Source: Clostridium grantii DSM 8605 | GTDB taxonomy: Bacteria; Bacillota; Clostridia; Clostridiales; Clostridiaceae | Assembly (NCBI RefSeq): GCF_900129965.1 | Contig: NZ_FQXM01000018.1 | Coordinates: forward strand, 19,525 to 83,524 | Length of the DNA: 64,000 nucleotides | Reading direction: 5' to 3' | In this document: positions 10,433-18,803 of the stretch, piece by piece | Numbering within the stretch: the stretch's first letter is position 1 | How the letters are laid out: the number at the start of each line of letters is the position of its first letter | The notes under the pieces: generated by a model | Told to the model about the DNA's origin: nothing | Seen by the model: the letters and a program-made list of their open reading frames with translations, nothing else | Database searches by the model: none | Made by a program: the position numbers and the translations under genes

Positions 10433-10461
10433 TTGACAACAAAAAAAGGATATATTATAAT
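10433..10461 (+). promoter_or_regulatory. Consensus sigma-A promoter of the ileS T-box leader
   Basis: TTGACA (10433-10438), a 17-bp spacer and TATAAT (10456-10461): both boxes match consensus exactly. Transcription would start near 10468, about 340 bases before the ileS start codon, leaving room for the T-box leader. Confidence 0.85.
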
Positions 10462-10467
10462 ATAATT

Positions 10468-10708
10468 TGATAAATAAAATTAATAAAAGCTTAGATATGG
10501 AAAAGTATTCTATTTGAATGTTTTTAGAGAGTGAGGGATGGTGAAAACTCATAACATAGAGTAGAAGAAAATCACCATGGAGCTGTAAACTGAAATTTTC
10601 AGTAAGTTTTTCCGTAGTTCTGCGTTAAAGAATAGAGTATTTTTGTACTTGAAATTATTTTAATAGGTGGTTTATGCGGCTGCGTCCTATAAGGGATGCA
10701 GCCTTTTT
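10468..10708 (+). promoter_or_regulatory. T-box leader (tRNA-Ile sensing) upstream of ileS
   Basis: Stem I features are present: AGAGAGTGAGGG near 10527, then a GGTGAAAAC segment whose GATGGTG arm pairs with CACCATG, placing a specifier loop at about 10565-10574. The codon presented is ATC (10571-10573, Ile), followed by a purine as usual. The tRNA-acceptor-binding bulge is TGGT within GGTGGTTTATGCGG (about 10666-10679). TGGT can pair with the ACCA end of tRNA-Ile, but the usual ACCGCG part is diverged. The leader ends in a terminator (10678-10687 with 10694-10703, then T5). CCGTA at 10611-10615 can pair with TGCGG at 10675-10679 as the antiterminator. Uncharged tRNA-Ile should allow read-through into ileS. 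Confidence 0.85.
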
Positions 10709-10810
10709 GTGCAAATAAAATCAGAAAATATTATCATTTTGAGTAAAAAATTCTTAGAAGGTAAGAATTAAAAGTATATTTAATGTAATTACGAGAAAGG
10801 GGAATGAAAT

Positions 10811-13800
10811 ATGTATAAAAAAATCGATAGTACTAAAAGTTTTGTAGATATGGAAAAAGACATAGCAAAGCTATGGGGAGAAAAAGATATCGTAAAGAAA
10901 AGTTTTAATTTAAATGAAGATGGTGAATACTTTACCTTTTATGATGGTCCTCCAACTGCTAATGGAAAACCTCATGTAGGGCATGTGTTAACAAGAGTTA
11001 TGAAAGATTTTATTCCTAGATATAAAGTTATGAAAGGCTATAAAGTTTTGAGAAAAGCTGGATGGGATACTCATGGTCTTCCTGTTGAATTAGAAGTGGA
11101 GAAAAAATTAAAAATATCGGGTAAACCTCAAATAGAAGATTATGGTGTAGAAGCATTTATAAAAGAATGTAAAGATAGTGTATTTACATATTCAAAAATG
11201 TGGAAAGATATGTCGGAAAAATTAGGTTTCTGGGTTGATATGGATGATCCATATGTAACTTATCATGACAATTATATAGAATCAGAGTGGTGGGCTTTAA
11301 AACAAATGTGGGATAAAGGATTGCTTTATAAAGGACATAAAGTAATGCCTTATTGCGCAAGATGTGGAACATCTTTATCTTCCCATGAGGTTGCTCAAGG
11401 ATATATGGATGTAAAAGAAGCTACAGCTATGGTTAAATTTAAAGTTAAAGGAGAAGAAAATAGATTTATTTTAGCTTGGACCACTACTCCTTGGACATTA
11501 CCATCTAATGTGGCATTAGCAGTTAATAAAACTTATGATTATGTTGAAATAACAACTAATGGTCAAAATTTAATTCTTGCTGAACAACTTTTAAGCGTTA
11601 TTATGGATGAATATGAAATTGTTAAGAAATTCAAGGGTGAGGAAATATTGGGTCTTGAATATGAGCAATTGTTTAAATTCCATGAAACAGATAAAAAAGG
11701 ATTTTATGTTGTTCATGGTGATTTTGTAACGCTTTCTGATGGTACTGGTATAGTTCATATCGCTCCTGCTTATGGAGAAGATGATAATCTTATCGGTAAA
11801 AAATATAATCTTCCATCAATCAATTTGGTTGATTTAGAAGGAAAATTTGTAGATGCTGTAGAGCCTTGGGCAGGACTTTTTGTAAAAAAAGCTGATCCTA
11901 AAATTTTAGAAGCTATGGCTGAAAATGGTTCTTTGTATAAATCAGTAAAATTTACTCACTCATATCCTCATTGCTGGAGATGTGATACTCCATTGCTTTA
12001 TTATCCAAAAGATAGTTGGTTTGTTGCAATGACAACACTAAGAGATCAATTATTAGAGAATAATAATAAAGTTAACTGGTACCCTGATAATGTGAGAACA
12101 GGAAGATTTGGTAAATTCTTGGAAAACGTTATTGATTGGGGTATAAGTAGAGACAGATATTGGGGTACACCACTTCCAATATGGGAATGTGAATGTGGAC
12201 ACAGAGAATGTATTGGAAGCAGAGAAGAATTAAAGGAAAAAGGATTAGATGTTCCAGAAAATTTAGAACTTCATAAACCTTATATTGATAGAGTTAAACT
12301 AACTTGTCCAAAATGTTCAGGTGAAATGACAAGAACTTCAGAAGTTATTGATTGTTGGTTTGATTCAGGATCAATGCCATTTGCGCAACATCATTACCCA
12401 TTTGAAAACAAAGAAGTTTTTGAAAAAACTTTCCCAGCTCAATTTATTTCTGAGGCAGTGGACCAAACTAGAGGATGGTTCTATACTCTTTTAGCAATAT
12501 CTACAGCAATATTTGGAGTAAGTTCTTTTGAAAATTGTGTGGTCTTAGGGCATGTATTGGACGGTAAAGGACAAAAAATGTCTAAGCATAAAGGAAATGT
12601 AGTAGATCCTTTTGAGGTGCTTGAGCATGAAGGAGCTGACGCTACTAGATGGCATTTCTATACAGCTAGTGCACCATGGCTTCCAACTAGATTCTCAGAA
12701 AAAGATGTAACAGAAACTCAAAGAAAATTCTTAAGTACATTATGGAACGTATATTCATTTTATGTGCTTTATGCAGATTTAGATAAATTTAATCCAATGG
12801 AATATCCAGATTTTGTTTCTGATAATATAATGGATAAATGGATTTTATCAAAACTTAATACATTGATAATGAATGTAGAAAATCATATAGACAATTATAG
12901 AATAACTCAATCAGCACTTGAGTTACAAGATTTCGTTGATGAATTATCAAATTGGTATGTTAGAAGAAATAGATCAAGGTTCTGGACAACTGAATTAACA
13001 GATGACAAAATAGGAGCTTATACTACACTTTATAATGTACTAACTACTTTAATAAAAGTTGCGGCACCATTTGTTCCTTTTATGACAGAACAAATCTATC
13101 AAAATTTAGTTTATAATTTAAATAAAGATGCTGTTGAAAGTATACATTTATGTAGCTGGCCAGAGTACAATAAAGAATTAATTAATAGTGAATTAGAATC
13201 AGAAATGGATCTAGCTTACAAAATAGTTAAATTGGGAAGAAGTGCTAGAAATGGAGCAAATGTAAAAAATAGACAGCCGCTAAGTGAAATGTTAGTTAGT
13301 ACTAAAACTTTACCTGATTATTATGGAGATATTATTAAAGAAGAATTAAATATTAAGATTGTAAAAGCAGGAGCAGATTTATCTCAATATGTTAATTTTG
13401 AAATCAAACCTAATTTACCTGTGCTAGGAAAACAGTATGGAAAAATCATACCAAAAATAAGAAAAGCTATAAGTGAAATAAACCAAATGAGTTTAGCTCA
13501 AAAGATTAATAATGGTTTATCTGAAAATATAAATGTGGATGGGAATGAAATAGAACTTAATAGCGAAAATTTATTAGTTACTATGCAAGGATTAGAAGGC
13601 TTTGCTTTTGCTGGTGAGGGCGATGTAGGTGTAGTTCTTGATACAACAATAAGTGAAGAATTAAAAGAAGAAGGTTATGTTAGAGAAATTTTAAGTAAGG
13701 TTCAAAATTTGAGAAAAGAAAGTGGTTTTGAAGTAGCAGATAAAATTAGATTATTTGTGGCAGATAATGAAATGCTATTAAATATCATTATAAAATTTGA

Positions 13801-13918
13801 AGAACATATTAAGAAAGAAACACTAACTGTAGAAATTAAGTATAATGAGTCTATGGAATATAATGAGTATAAAATTAATGGTGAAATTTTAAAAATGGCT
13901 GTTGAAGTTTTAAAATAA
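10811..13918 (+). CDS. ileS: Isoleucyl-tRNA synthetase
   Basis: A cytosolic class I aminoacyl-tRNA synthetase of 1035 residues that charges tRNA-Ile. It has the HIGH-type motif HVGH within PTANGKPHVGHVLTR near residue 50 and the KMSKH variant of KMSKS (GQKMSKHKGNVVDP) near residue 595. The CP1 editing domain lies between them, and the anticodon-binding domain follows from about 660. The length and the long C-terminal extension fit the IleRS type common in clostridia. ATG 10811 follows GAAAGGGG. It is controlled by the T-box leader just upstream and followed by a terminator. Confidence 0.97.
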   Translation: MYKKIDSTKSFVDMEKDIAKLWGEKDIVKKSFNLNEDGEYFTFYDGPPTANGKPHVGHVLTRVMKDFIPRYKVMKGYKVLRKAGWDTHGLPVELEVEKKLKISGKPQIEDYGVEAFIKECKDSVFTYSKMWKDMSEKLGFWVDMDDPYVTYHDNYIESEWWALKQMWDKGLLYKGHKVMPYCARCGTSLSSHEVAQGYMDVKEATAMVKFKVKGEENRFILAWTTTPWTLPSNVALAVNKTYDYVEITTNGQNLILAEQLLSVIMDEYEIVKKFKGEEILGLEYEQLFKFHETDKKGFYVVHGDFVTLSDGTGIVHIAPAYGEDDNLIGKKYNLPSINLVDLEGKFVDAVEPWAGLFVKKADPKILEAMAENGSLYKSVKFTHSYPHCWRCDTPLLYYPKDSWFVAMTTLRDQLLENNNKVNWYPDNVRTGRFGKFLENVIDWGISRDRYWGTPLPIWECECGHRECIGSREELKEKGLDVPENLELHKPYIDRVKLTCPKCSGEMTRTSEVIDCWFDSGSMPFAQHHYPFENKEVFEKTFPAQFISEAVDQTRGWFYTLLAISTAIFGVSSFENCVVLGHVLDGKGQKMSKHKGNVVDPFEVLEHEGADATRWHFYTASAPWLPTRFSEKDVTETQRKFLSTLWNVYSFYVLYADLDKFNPMEYPDFVSDNIMDKWILSKLNTLIMNVENHIDNYRITQSALELQDFVDELSNWYVRRNRSRFWTTELTDDKIGAYTTLYNVLTTLIKVAAPFVPFMTEQIYQNLVYNLNKDAVESIHLCSWPEYNKELINSELESEMDLAYKIVKLGRSARNGANVKNRQPLSEMLVSTKTLPDYYGDIIKEELNIKIVKAGADLSQYVNFEIKPNLPVLGKQYGKIIPKIRKAISEINQMSLAQKINNGLSENINVDGNEIELNSENLLVTMQGLEGFAFAGEGDVGVVLDTTISEELKEEGYVREILSKVQNLRKESGFEVADKIRLFVADNEMLLNIIIKFEEHIKKETLTVEIKYNESMEYNEYKINGEILKMAVEVLK

Positions 13919-13926
13919 TTTTATTA

Positions 13927-13958
13927 ACAAAAAACTCTGTATATGCAGAGTTTTTTGT
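13927..13958 (+). terminator. Rho-independent terminator after ileS
   Basis: A 13-bp perfect inverted repeat (13927-13939 with 13946-13958), with the T-run forming the right arm of the stem. It ends the ileS transcript before the regulator gene. Confidence 0.92.
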
Positions 13959-14057
13959 TAAATGTGGTATAATAGTAGTAATAATAATTATTTCATAGAG
14001 AATTTGATGAAATAACTATTGTATTTATGGTAAAAATAATGAAAATAATTATTTATG

Positions 14058-14087
14058 TTGTAATTAATTAGTTTAATATAGTATAAT
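14058..14087 (+). promoter_or_regulatory. Probable promoter of the ccpA-like gene
   Basis: A TATAAT box at 14082-14087 lies 18 bp after a TTGTAA -35 at 14058-14063. The in-frame ATG at 14086 lies inside this -10 box, which argues that translation begins at 14119 instead. A second TATAAT within AAATGTGGTATAATAG (13960-13975) lies farther upstream. Confidence 0.55.
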
Positions 14088-14118
14088 GGTTCAAAATAAG
14101 GTTATAGGAGTGAGTAAA

Positions 14119-15126
14119 ATGGCAGCTTCAATTAAAGATGTTGCAAGAGAAGCAGGAGTTTCAATTGCTACGGTTTCAAGAGTTTTAAATAATATAGATG
14201 TTGTTAATGAGGATACTAAAAAGAAAGTTGAAGATGCAATAAAGAAATTAAGTTATAGACCAAATATTGTTGCAAGAAGCTTAAAAACTCAAAGAACAAA
14301 AACTTTAGGCATAATAATTCCAGATATAGCAAGTCAAATTTATCCAGAGGTAGTTAGAGGAGTAGAAGATATAGCTAATATCTATGATTATAATATTATT
14401 TTATGTAATACTGACTTAAACATTCAAAAAGAAAAGGAATATTTAAATGTTTTAAAAGAAAAAATGGTGGATGGGGTTGTATACATAAGTAGTTCTTTGG
14501 AAAAAGAAGTTATAGATACTATTCATGAACTGCAAATGCCAACAGTATTAGTAGAAACATCAGATAATGAAAATACTTTTGCAAGTGTAACTATAGATAA
14601 TATTGAAGCGGCAAATAAAGCAGTAAGTTTTCTTATTGAAAAAGGAAATAAAAAAATTGCTTTTATTGGTACTTCTAGTGAAAAGATAAATGCATCTTCT
14701 ATGAGGTTTGAAGGATACAAACAAGCTTTAGAGCAAAACAATATTTCATTTAATTCAAATATTGTTAAATTTACAGAAGGTGGAATTAGAGCTAATAATG
14801 GATATGCAGCTATGAATGATATGCTAGAAAAAGGTGAAGATTTTGATGCTTTATTTTGTAGCAATGACGAATTAGCTATGGGAGCAATAAATGCACTTAG
14901 AGAAAAAGAAATTAGTGTTCCAGAACAAATAGATGTTATGGGCTTTGACAATATTTATGCCTCTTCTGTGTTTTATCCTAAATTGACTACAATTGCACAA
15001 CCTTTATATGATATGGGTTCTGTTGGAACAAGAATGCTTATCAAAATTATTAATAAAGAGGAACTTGAAAAACAAAATTATGTTTTAAATTATAGAATGA
15101 TTGAGCGTAATTCTGTAAAGAAATAA
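14119..15126 (+). CDS. ccpA: LacI-family regulator, probably the catabolite control protein CcpA
   Basis: A 335-residue DNA-binding regulator. The N-terminal LacI helix-turn-helix (IKDVAREAGVSIATVSRVLN) is followed by the hinge helix (YRPNIVARSLKTQ) and a periplasmic-binding-protein-like core. The core tracks CcpA closely (TLGIIIPDI, FDALFCSNDELAMGAINAL, the PKLTTIAQPLYDMGSVG stretch). Its position directly after ileS matches what I recall of clostridial ccpA loci. The start chosen is ATG 14119, behind ATAGGAG; an upstream ATG at 14086 overlaps the promoter. CcpA acts with HPr-Ser-P on cre boxes, and one such box is at 43360. The family call is secure; the specific CcpA identity is inferred. 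Confidence 0.85.
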   Translation: MAASIKDVAREAGVSIATVSRVLNNIDVVNEDTKKKVEDAIKKLSYRPNIVARSLKTQRTKTLGIIIPDIASQIYPEVVRGVEDIANIYDYNIILCNTDLNIQKEKEYLNVLKEKMVDGVVYISSSLEKEVIDTIHELQMPTVLVETSDNENTFASVTIDNIEAANKAVSFLIEKGNKKIAFIGTSSEKINASSMRFEGYKQALEQNNISFNSNIVKFTEGGIRANNGYAAMNDMLEKGEDFDALFCSNDELAMGAINALREKEISVPEQIDVMGFDNIYASSVFYPKLTTIAQPLYDMGSVGTRMLIKIINKEELEKQNYVLNYRMIERNSVKK

Positions 15127-15134
15127 TTAAAGCA

Positions 15135-15168
15135 AAAGAATTATATTGAAAAATATAGTTCTTTTTTT
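15135..15168 (+). terminator. Terminator after the ccpA-like gene
   Basis: A 13-bp stem with one T-G wobble (15135-15147 with 15152-15164), a short A-rich loop and a trailing T run. Confidence 0.85.
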
Positions 15169-15228
15169 ATTACATGAAAAATTTAATGCAATTCTAGCAA
15201 AATACAATTAAGTACAAACAACTTTATA

Positions 15229-15258
15229 TTTACCTTTATTTACAAAATGTGGTATAAT
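15229..15258 (+). promoter_or_regulatory. Extended -10 promoter of the pseudo-helicase/DUF488 unit
   Basis: TATAAT (15253-15258) is preceded by TGG, making an extended -10. A TTTACC -35 lies at 15229-15234 with an 18-bp spacer. The transcription start would fall near 15265, so the in-frame ATG at 15264 cannot be the translation start. The 16 bases 15245-15260 are identical to 13960-13975 upstream of the ccpA-like gene. Confidence 0.65.
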
Positions 15259-15296
15259 AGATTATGGATTATATCAAACACTTTAGGGGGGAGGTT

Positions 15297-17864
15297 ATGC
15301 ATAAGGAAGATATTGAAGTAGTGGATTTAGAATACAAGCAATTTATATTAAATCCAGAAGCGGGGATGGATATTTATAAATCGATTTTAAATTTAATTCA
15401 AAAAAGTAGTTGCGGGTTTAATAATAAAGAGTTGCTGAGTAATGGAAAAAATTCATTTGTAAGTAATATTAGCAGTAATATTTTGAATATGCTAGCAGTA
15501 CTAGATAAAAGATCCATACTCACTTTAAAAGGGAATAATAAGGACGAAAAATATAAAATTTTAACTAACATTATTTTTGAATATTTATGGAAAGGTAAAA
15601 AGATTTTAATAACATCAAATAATTTAATAACTTTAAATGAAATTAGAAACTATTTGCCTAAATTATTTATCAATAAAGAAAAATTTATGGAAAATGATAT
15701 ATATCTTAAAGAGTTAGAATTAAGCAAAACTTTTAGACAATATTATCAAGTTAGTGAAAAGATAATTAATACAGAAAAAAAAGAGAATGCTGTTTTTGAA
15801 TATAACGGAAAAAAATTAAGGACTTGGCAATTATCTAAATGGGTAAATAATAATAAAAATCAATATGGATGGATTGAAGATTTTGTGGGAATGAAGGATG
15901 AACAACCATTGACAGATGCTAAATTTTCAAAACTTATTTATTTGTTAAGTAATATAAGTAGAGAAGACTATTTTGATTTTTATGACAGTGAAGAAATTCT
16001 TGGCGTTCTTCCACGGCAAGAAGAAATAGTAACAAAAATTGAAAGATATGAAGAATTAAAAACTTCATCTGAAGATTTGGATTTATATTTTAATGAATGG
16101 AATATTAATTTAAATATCACATATGATTATAAAAAAATAAATTATGACTTAAAAAATATAAGAGAGTATTTAAGTAATATTAATGAAGAATGGGTTCTAA
16201 ATTTATTAAAATTAACTTTAGAGAAGGAAAAAATAAGAGAGTCAATAAATCAATTTATTTTAAGTATAAATTATTTGACTATTAAAAATAATAAGTTAGA
16301 AAGAGAAATTAAAGGACATATTTTTGATACACCTAAAAATATTGAAGAAGAAATTTTATTGAAGGAAGTTGTTAAAGTTTTAAGGGAGTTTAAAGTTAAA
16401 GGCAAAATAAACAAGCTATATAGAATAACTCATTCTAAATATAGCTATATTGATGAAAAATGTGAAGTAGATGGTAAAAAGATAGAAAAAGAAAAGGATT
16501 TTGAATTATTAAATTTATATTTAGAAAATCAATGTTTAAAAAATGAATTATTATTACTTTGGAATAATAATTCAATTGAATTTGCTTATGAAAAGTTTAA
16601 AGAATTAGATAATGATACATTGAATAAAATTAAAGAAAATATAAGTAAATTGTCTGATATTTTAGAGGTTACTAAACTGATTAACAATATAAAACCATAC
16701 ATAGAAGGAAGTAAATGTGAAGAAAAAATTAACTGGACAAATCATAAATACTACAGTAAGTTATCTCTTAGTTATAAAGTTTTAACTGAAATAAGGGAAT
16801 TTGAAGATTTGAAGATATATAGGGAAAATTTGATTAATATAATGTCTAGATATAATTCTTTAAGAAGACTAGCAGAACTACTAAAGAATGACCATATTGA
16901 AGCTTTTAAAGAAGAATATAAAAAAATAGAAAGACTAAAAGCAATTGAAAATACAATAAAAGATATCAGAAAATTAACAATTCCTATTAAAGATAAGTGT
17001 CCACTTTTGATGAAGAAAATATTGTGGGAAGAGGATAGAATAAATATGCTAGAGAGATATAAAAATTTTAGTAAAGCATGGACTTGGAGAAAATTTTATG
17101 AATACATTACGGAATGTGATAAAGAAAATTTAAATAGTTTAGAACGTGAATTAGAGAAATATCAAGAAAAAATTACTGCAATAAAAAGTCAATTGATTTA
17201 TAATAAAAATTTTAAAGATACAAATCCTTTATGTATAGTACCAATTAATGAACTGTGTAATTATAAATATGAAGAAAAAATGCAGTTTGATTTAGTAATA
17301 TTACTAGATGCAGAATATATATGTTTGAAAGATATTAAAATTCTATTAAATTCAAATAAAGGACTTATAGTTAATAATAGTGATAATAATAATGAAGATA
17401 TAAAAAATATTTATGATAGAAAAATGAATAATAATGTCTTCGATTTTTCAAGAAGAATTTTTCCTTTTATAGAAATAGAGGATAAATACAATTATATTAA
17501 GTTCAAATGGGAATCTTTACATCAAAATCAAGATTTGAATATTAACACATCTATTTTTAGAAAAGATGTATATGAATTATTAATTGAAAATGGGTTTTCC
17601 GTAAAAATAAATGAAGATAATAATTTTTGTATTGATTTTTTTGTGGAGAAAAATAAACAAAAATTCATAATACAATTAGATGGAAATGGAAATTTTTACA
17701 ATGATTTATGGAATGAAAGGTACAAAGCTAAAAAATATTTTAAAAGCCTAGGGTGGAATACAATTTTAGTACGTGGAAGTGAATTTTACAATAATCCCAA
17801 CGAAGCCTTGAAGGAAATTTTTCAAGTAAAAGGGACGTATGTAATAAATAAAGGAATTGCATAG
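15297..17864 (+). CDS. Degenerate SF1 helicase-nuclease-like protein (catalytic motifs lost)
   Basis: An 855-residue protein co-linear, by eye, with the large AAA_11/AAA_12 helicases that end in a Vsr/DUF559-like nuclease. The KGKKILITSNN-type strand after motif I is recognisable, but Walker A is replaced by KGNNKDEKYK (78-87). A long coiled-coil middle leads to a Walker B counterpart reading DLVILLDAEY (665-674) instead of VDEAS. The GDDQQ counterpart is NNSDNN. The second RecA domain seems missing, because the sequence passes quickly to the nuclease-like C-terminus. That end keeps LGWNTILVRGSEFYNNP but has QLDGNGNF (793-800) where ECDGxxxH is usual. The start is ATG 15297 after AGGGGGGAGG. 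The frame is intact, with its own promoter, and the DUF488 gene follows after 22 bp. It is probably a repurposed, non-enzymatic protein. Confidence 0.7.
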   Translation: MHKEDIEVVDLEYKQFILNPEAGMDIYKSILNLIQKSSCGFNNKELLSNGKNSFVSNISSNILNMLAVLDKRSILTLKGNNKDEKYKILTNIIFEYLWKGKKILITSNNLITLNEIRNYLPKLFINKEKFMENDIYLKELELSKTFRQYYQVSEKIINTEKKENAVFEYNGKKLRTWQLSKWVNNNKNQYGWIEDFVGMKDEQPLTDAKFSKLIYLLSNISREDYFDFYDSEEILGVLPRQEEIVTKIERYEELKTSSEDLDLYFNEWNINLNITYDYKKINYDLKNIREYLSNINEEWVLNLLKLTLEKEKIRESINQFILSINYLTIKNNKLEREIKGHIFDTPKNIEEEILLKEVVKVLREFKVKGKINKLYRITHSKYSYIDEKCEVDGKKIEKEKDFELLNLYLENQCLKNELLLLWNNNSIEFAYEKFKELDNDTLNKIKENISKLSDILEVTKLINNIKPYIEGSKCEEKINWTNHKYYSKLSLSYKVLTEIREFEDLKIYRENLINIMSRYNSLRRLAELLKNDHIEAFKEEYKKIERLKAIENTIKDIRKLTIPIKDKCPLLMKKILWEEDRINMLERYKNFSKAWTWRKFYEYITECDKENLNSLERELEKYQEKITAIKSQLIYNKNFKDTNPLCIVPINELCNYKYEEKMQFDLVILLDAEYICLKDIKILLNSNKGLIVNNSDNNNEDIKNIYDRKMNNNVFDFSRRIFPFIEIEDKYNYIKFKWESLHQNQDLNINTSIFRKDVYELLIENGFSVKINEDNNFCIDFFVEKNKQKFIIQLDGNGNFYNDLWNERYKAKKYFKSLGWNTILVRGSEFYNNPNEALKEIFQVKGTYVINKGIA

Positions 17865-17886
17865 TAATAAAACTTGGAGGACGAGA

Positions 17887-18393
17887 ATGATTTGTTACAC
17901 AATTGGACATTCAGATAGAAATTTTACGGAGTTTATAAAGATAATAAAAAGCTTAAATATTGATTGTATTATGGATATTAGAAGTGATTCTTTGATATTG
18001 AAACCTGAATTATGTCAATATTTTAAGCATAACTTAAAATTAAGATTAAATATGGAAGGCATAAATTGGATAGATATTAATGAAATTATTGAAGAGAAAA
18101 AAAATATAGAGTTCCTTCTAGAAAGTGAAAAATATAATGAAGGTATAAACATGATAGTAGATGGAATAAAAAGAAAACATAAAATTGGAATTTTAAGTTT
18201 TGAAAAGGATCCATCTATATGTTTACGTGGTTTGTTGCTGGGCAGATCCTTAAGTGAACAGGGCATACACATAATGCATATTATTGATTCTAATAAATAT
18301 GTTTCCCAGAGTTATATAGACGATAGAATATATGAAGAATACAAAAAAACAAATATAAAAAGCAATAAATTCAGATATGAAGGAATTGTTTAA
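17887..18393 (+). CDS. DUF488-family protein with degraded Cys/His signature
   Basis: A 168-residue cytosolic protein. The N-terminus CYTIGHSDRNFTEFI and the following VDxRS-like MDIRSD are typical of DUF488 (COG5483). The family's C-terminal signature, usually LCAEKDPxxCHR, reads LSFEKDPSICLR here. The first Cys is Ser104, Cys112 remains, and the His is Leu113. ATG 17887 has a TTGGAGG site 6 bp upstream; a longer in-frame extension from 17857 would overlap the previous gene and lacks its own site. It sits 22 bp behind the helicase-like gene and a terminator follows, so the two form a closed unit. The function of DUF488 is not established. Confidence 0.8.
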   Translation: MICYTIGHSDRNFTEFIKIIKSLNIDCIMDIRSDSLILKPELCQYFKHNLKLRLNMEGINWIDINEIIEEKKNIEFLLESEKYNEGINMIVDGIKRKHKIGILSFEKDPSICLRGLLLGRSLSEQGIHIMHIIDSNKYVSQSYIDDRIYEEYKKTNIKSNKFRYEGIV

Positions 18394-18394
18394 A

Positions 18395-18426
18395 AATTGA
18401 GGCAGGAAGATATTCCTGTCTCAATT
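18395..18426 (+). terminator. Terminator after the DUF488 gene
   Basis: A 14-bp stem with one G-T wobble (18395-18408 with 18413-18426) and a GATA loop, directly after the stop codon. From here to the promoter at 18560 I see no gene or clear signal. Confidence 0.85.
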
Positions 18427-18559
18427 TTAGCTATATAATATGTGTAATTAAACTATAAAAAGTATATAAATGCATTGGTATTCTTAAAATAGCGGTGACA
18501 AATAAAAGGTTTCTGAATTAAAATTCAATTATTAAGCTATGAATCAGCAAAAAAATAGG

Positions 18560-18588
18560 TTGACAATAAAAACTAATATGTTTAAAAT
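18560..18588 (+). promoter_or_regulatory. Promoter of the aro leader and operon
   Basis: TTGACA (18560-18565), a 17-bp spacer and TAAAAT (18583-18588). It is the only strong promoter seen upstream of the aro genes, and transcription would pass through the short leader frame and the hairpin at 18804 before reaching the first DAHP synthase. Confidence 0.75.
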
Positions 18589-18631
18589 AAAGTAAATATA
18601 TACAAAGAATATCTTATTGGAGGAAATTAAA

Positions 18632-18772
18632 ATGGAAAAATTTATTAGTAAAGAATATAGCAAAAATTATTTTTATTTTTATTTTAGCTGGGGCTTTTAT
18701 TTTAGCGCTGGATATTTTTGCTGCAAAAAAACTAATAGATTTTACCCTAATGAGATTTGTGGAGCAATATAG
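18632..18772 (+). CDS. Short aromatic-rich leader frame upstream of the aro operon (or a frameshifted small membrane protein)
   Basis: An ATG 8 bp after GGAGG opens a 46-codon frame ending at TAG 18770. It has 16 aromatic codons (8 Phe, 7 Tyr, 1 Trp), concentrated in NYFYFYFSWGFYF (residues 12-24). The next gene is DAHP synthase, and a strong hairpin with a U tract follows 32 bp after the stop. That is the layout of an attenuation leader peptide. The competing reading: in the +1 frame the same DNA encodes a plausible one-helix protein (KIIFIFILAGAFILALDIF, then a charged tail) ending at TAG 18780-18782. That frame has no start codon unless one A of the run at 18636-18640 is removed. Two other A-run frameshifts exist in this window. 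I cannot decide between the two. Confidence 0.5.
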   Translation: MEKFISKEYSKNYFYFYFSWGFYFSAGYFCCKKTNRFYPNEICGAI

Positions 18773-18803
18773 ATTTTTATAGTTAATTTCGGTTATAGAG
18801 ATT

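Noticed and set aside
14086..14118. Upstream in-frame ATG for the ccpA-like gene
   Set aside because: It lies inside a TATAAT box and has no ribosome-binding site; ATG 14119 has ATAGGAG and gives the normal LacI-family N-terminus.
14523..14951. 142-codon minus-strand frame inside the ccpA-like gene
   Set aside because: It is antisense to a well-supported gene and its composition mirrors that gene's codons.
15264..15296. Upstream in-frame ATG for the pseudo-helicase gene
   Set aside because: It coincides with the expected transcription start of the extended -10 promoter at 15253-15258; ATG 15297 has the ribosome-binding site.
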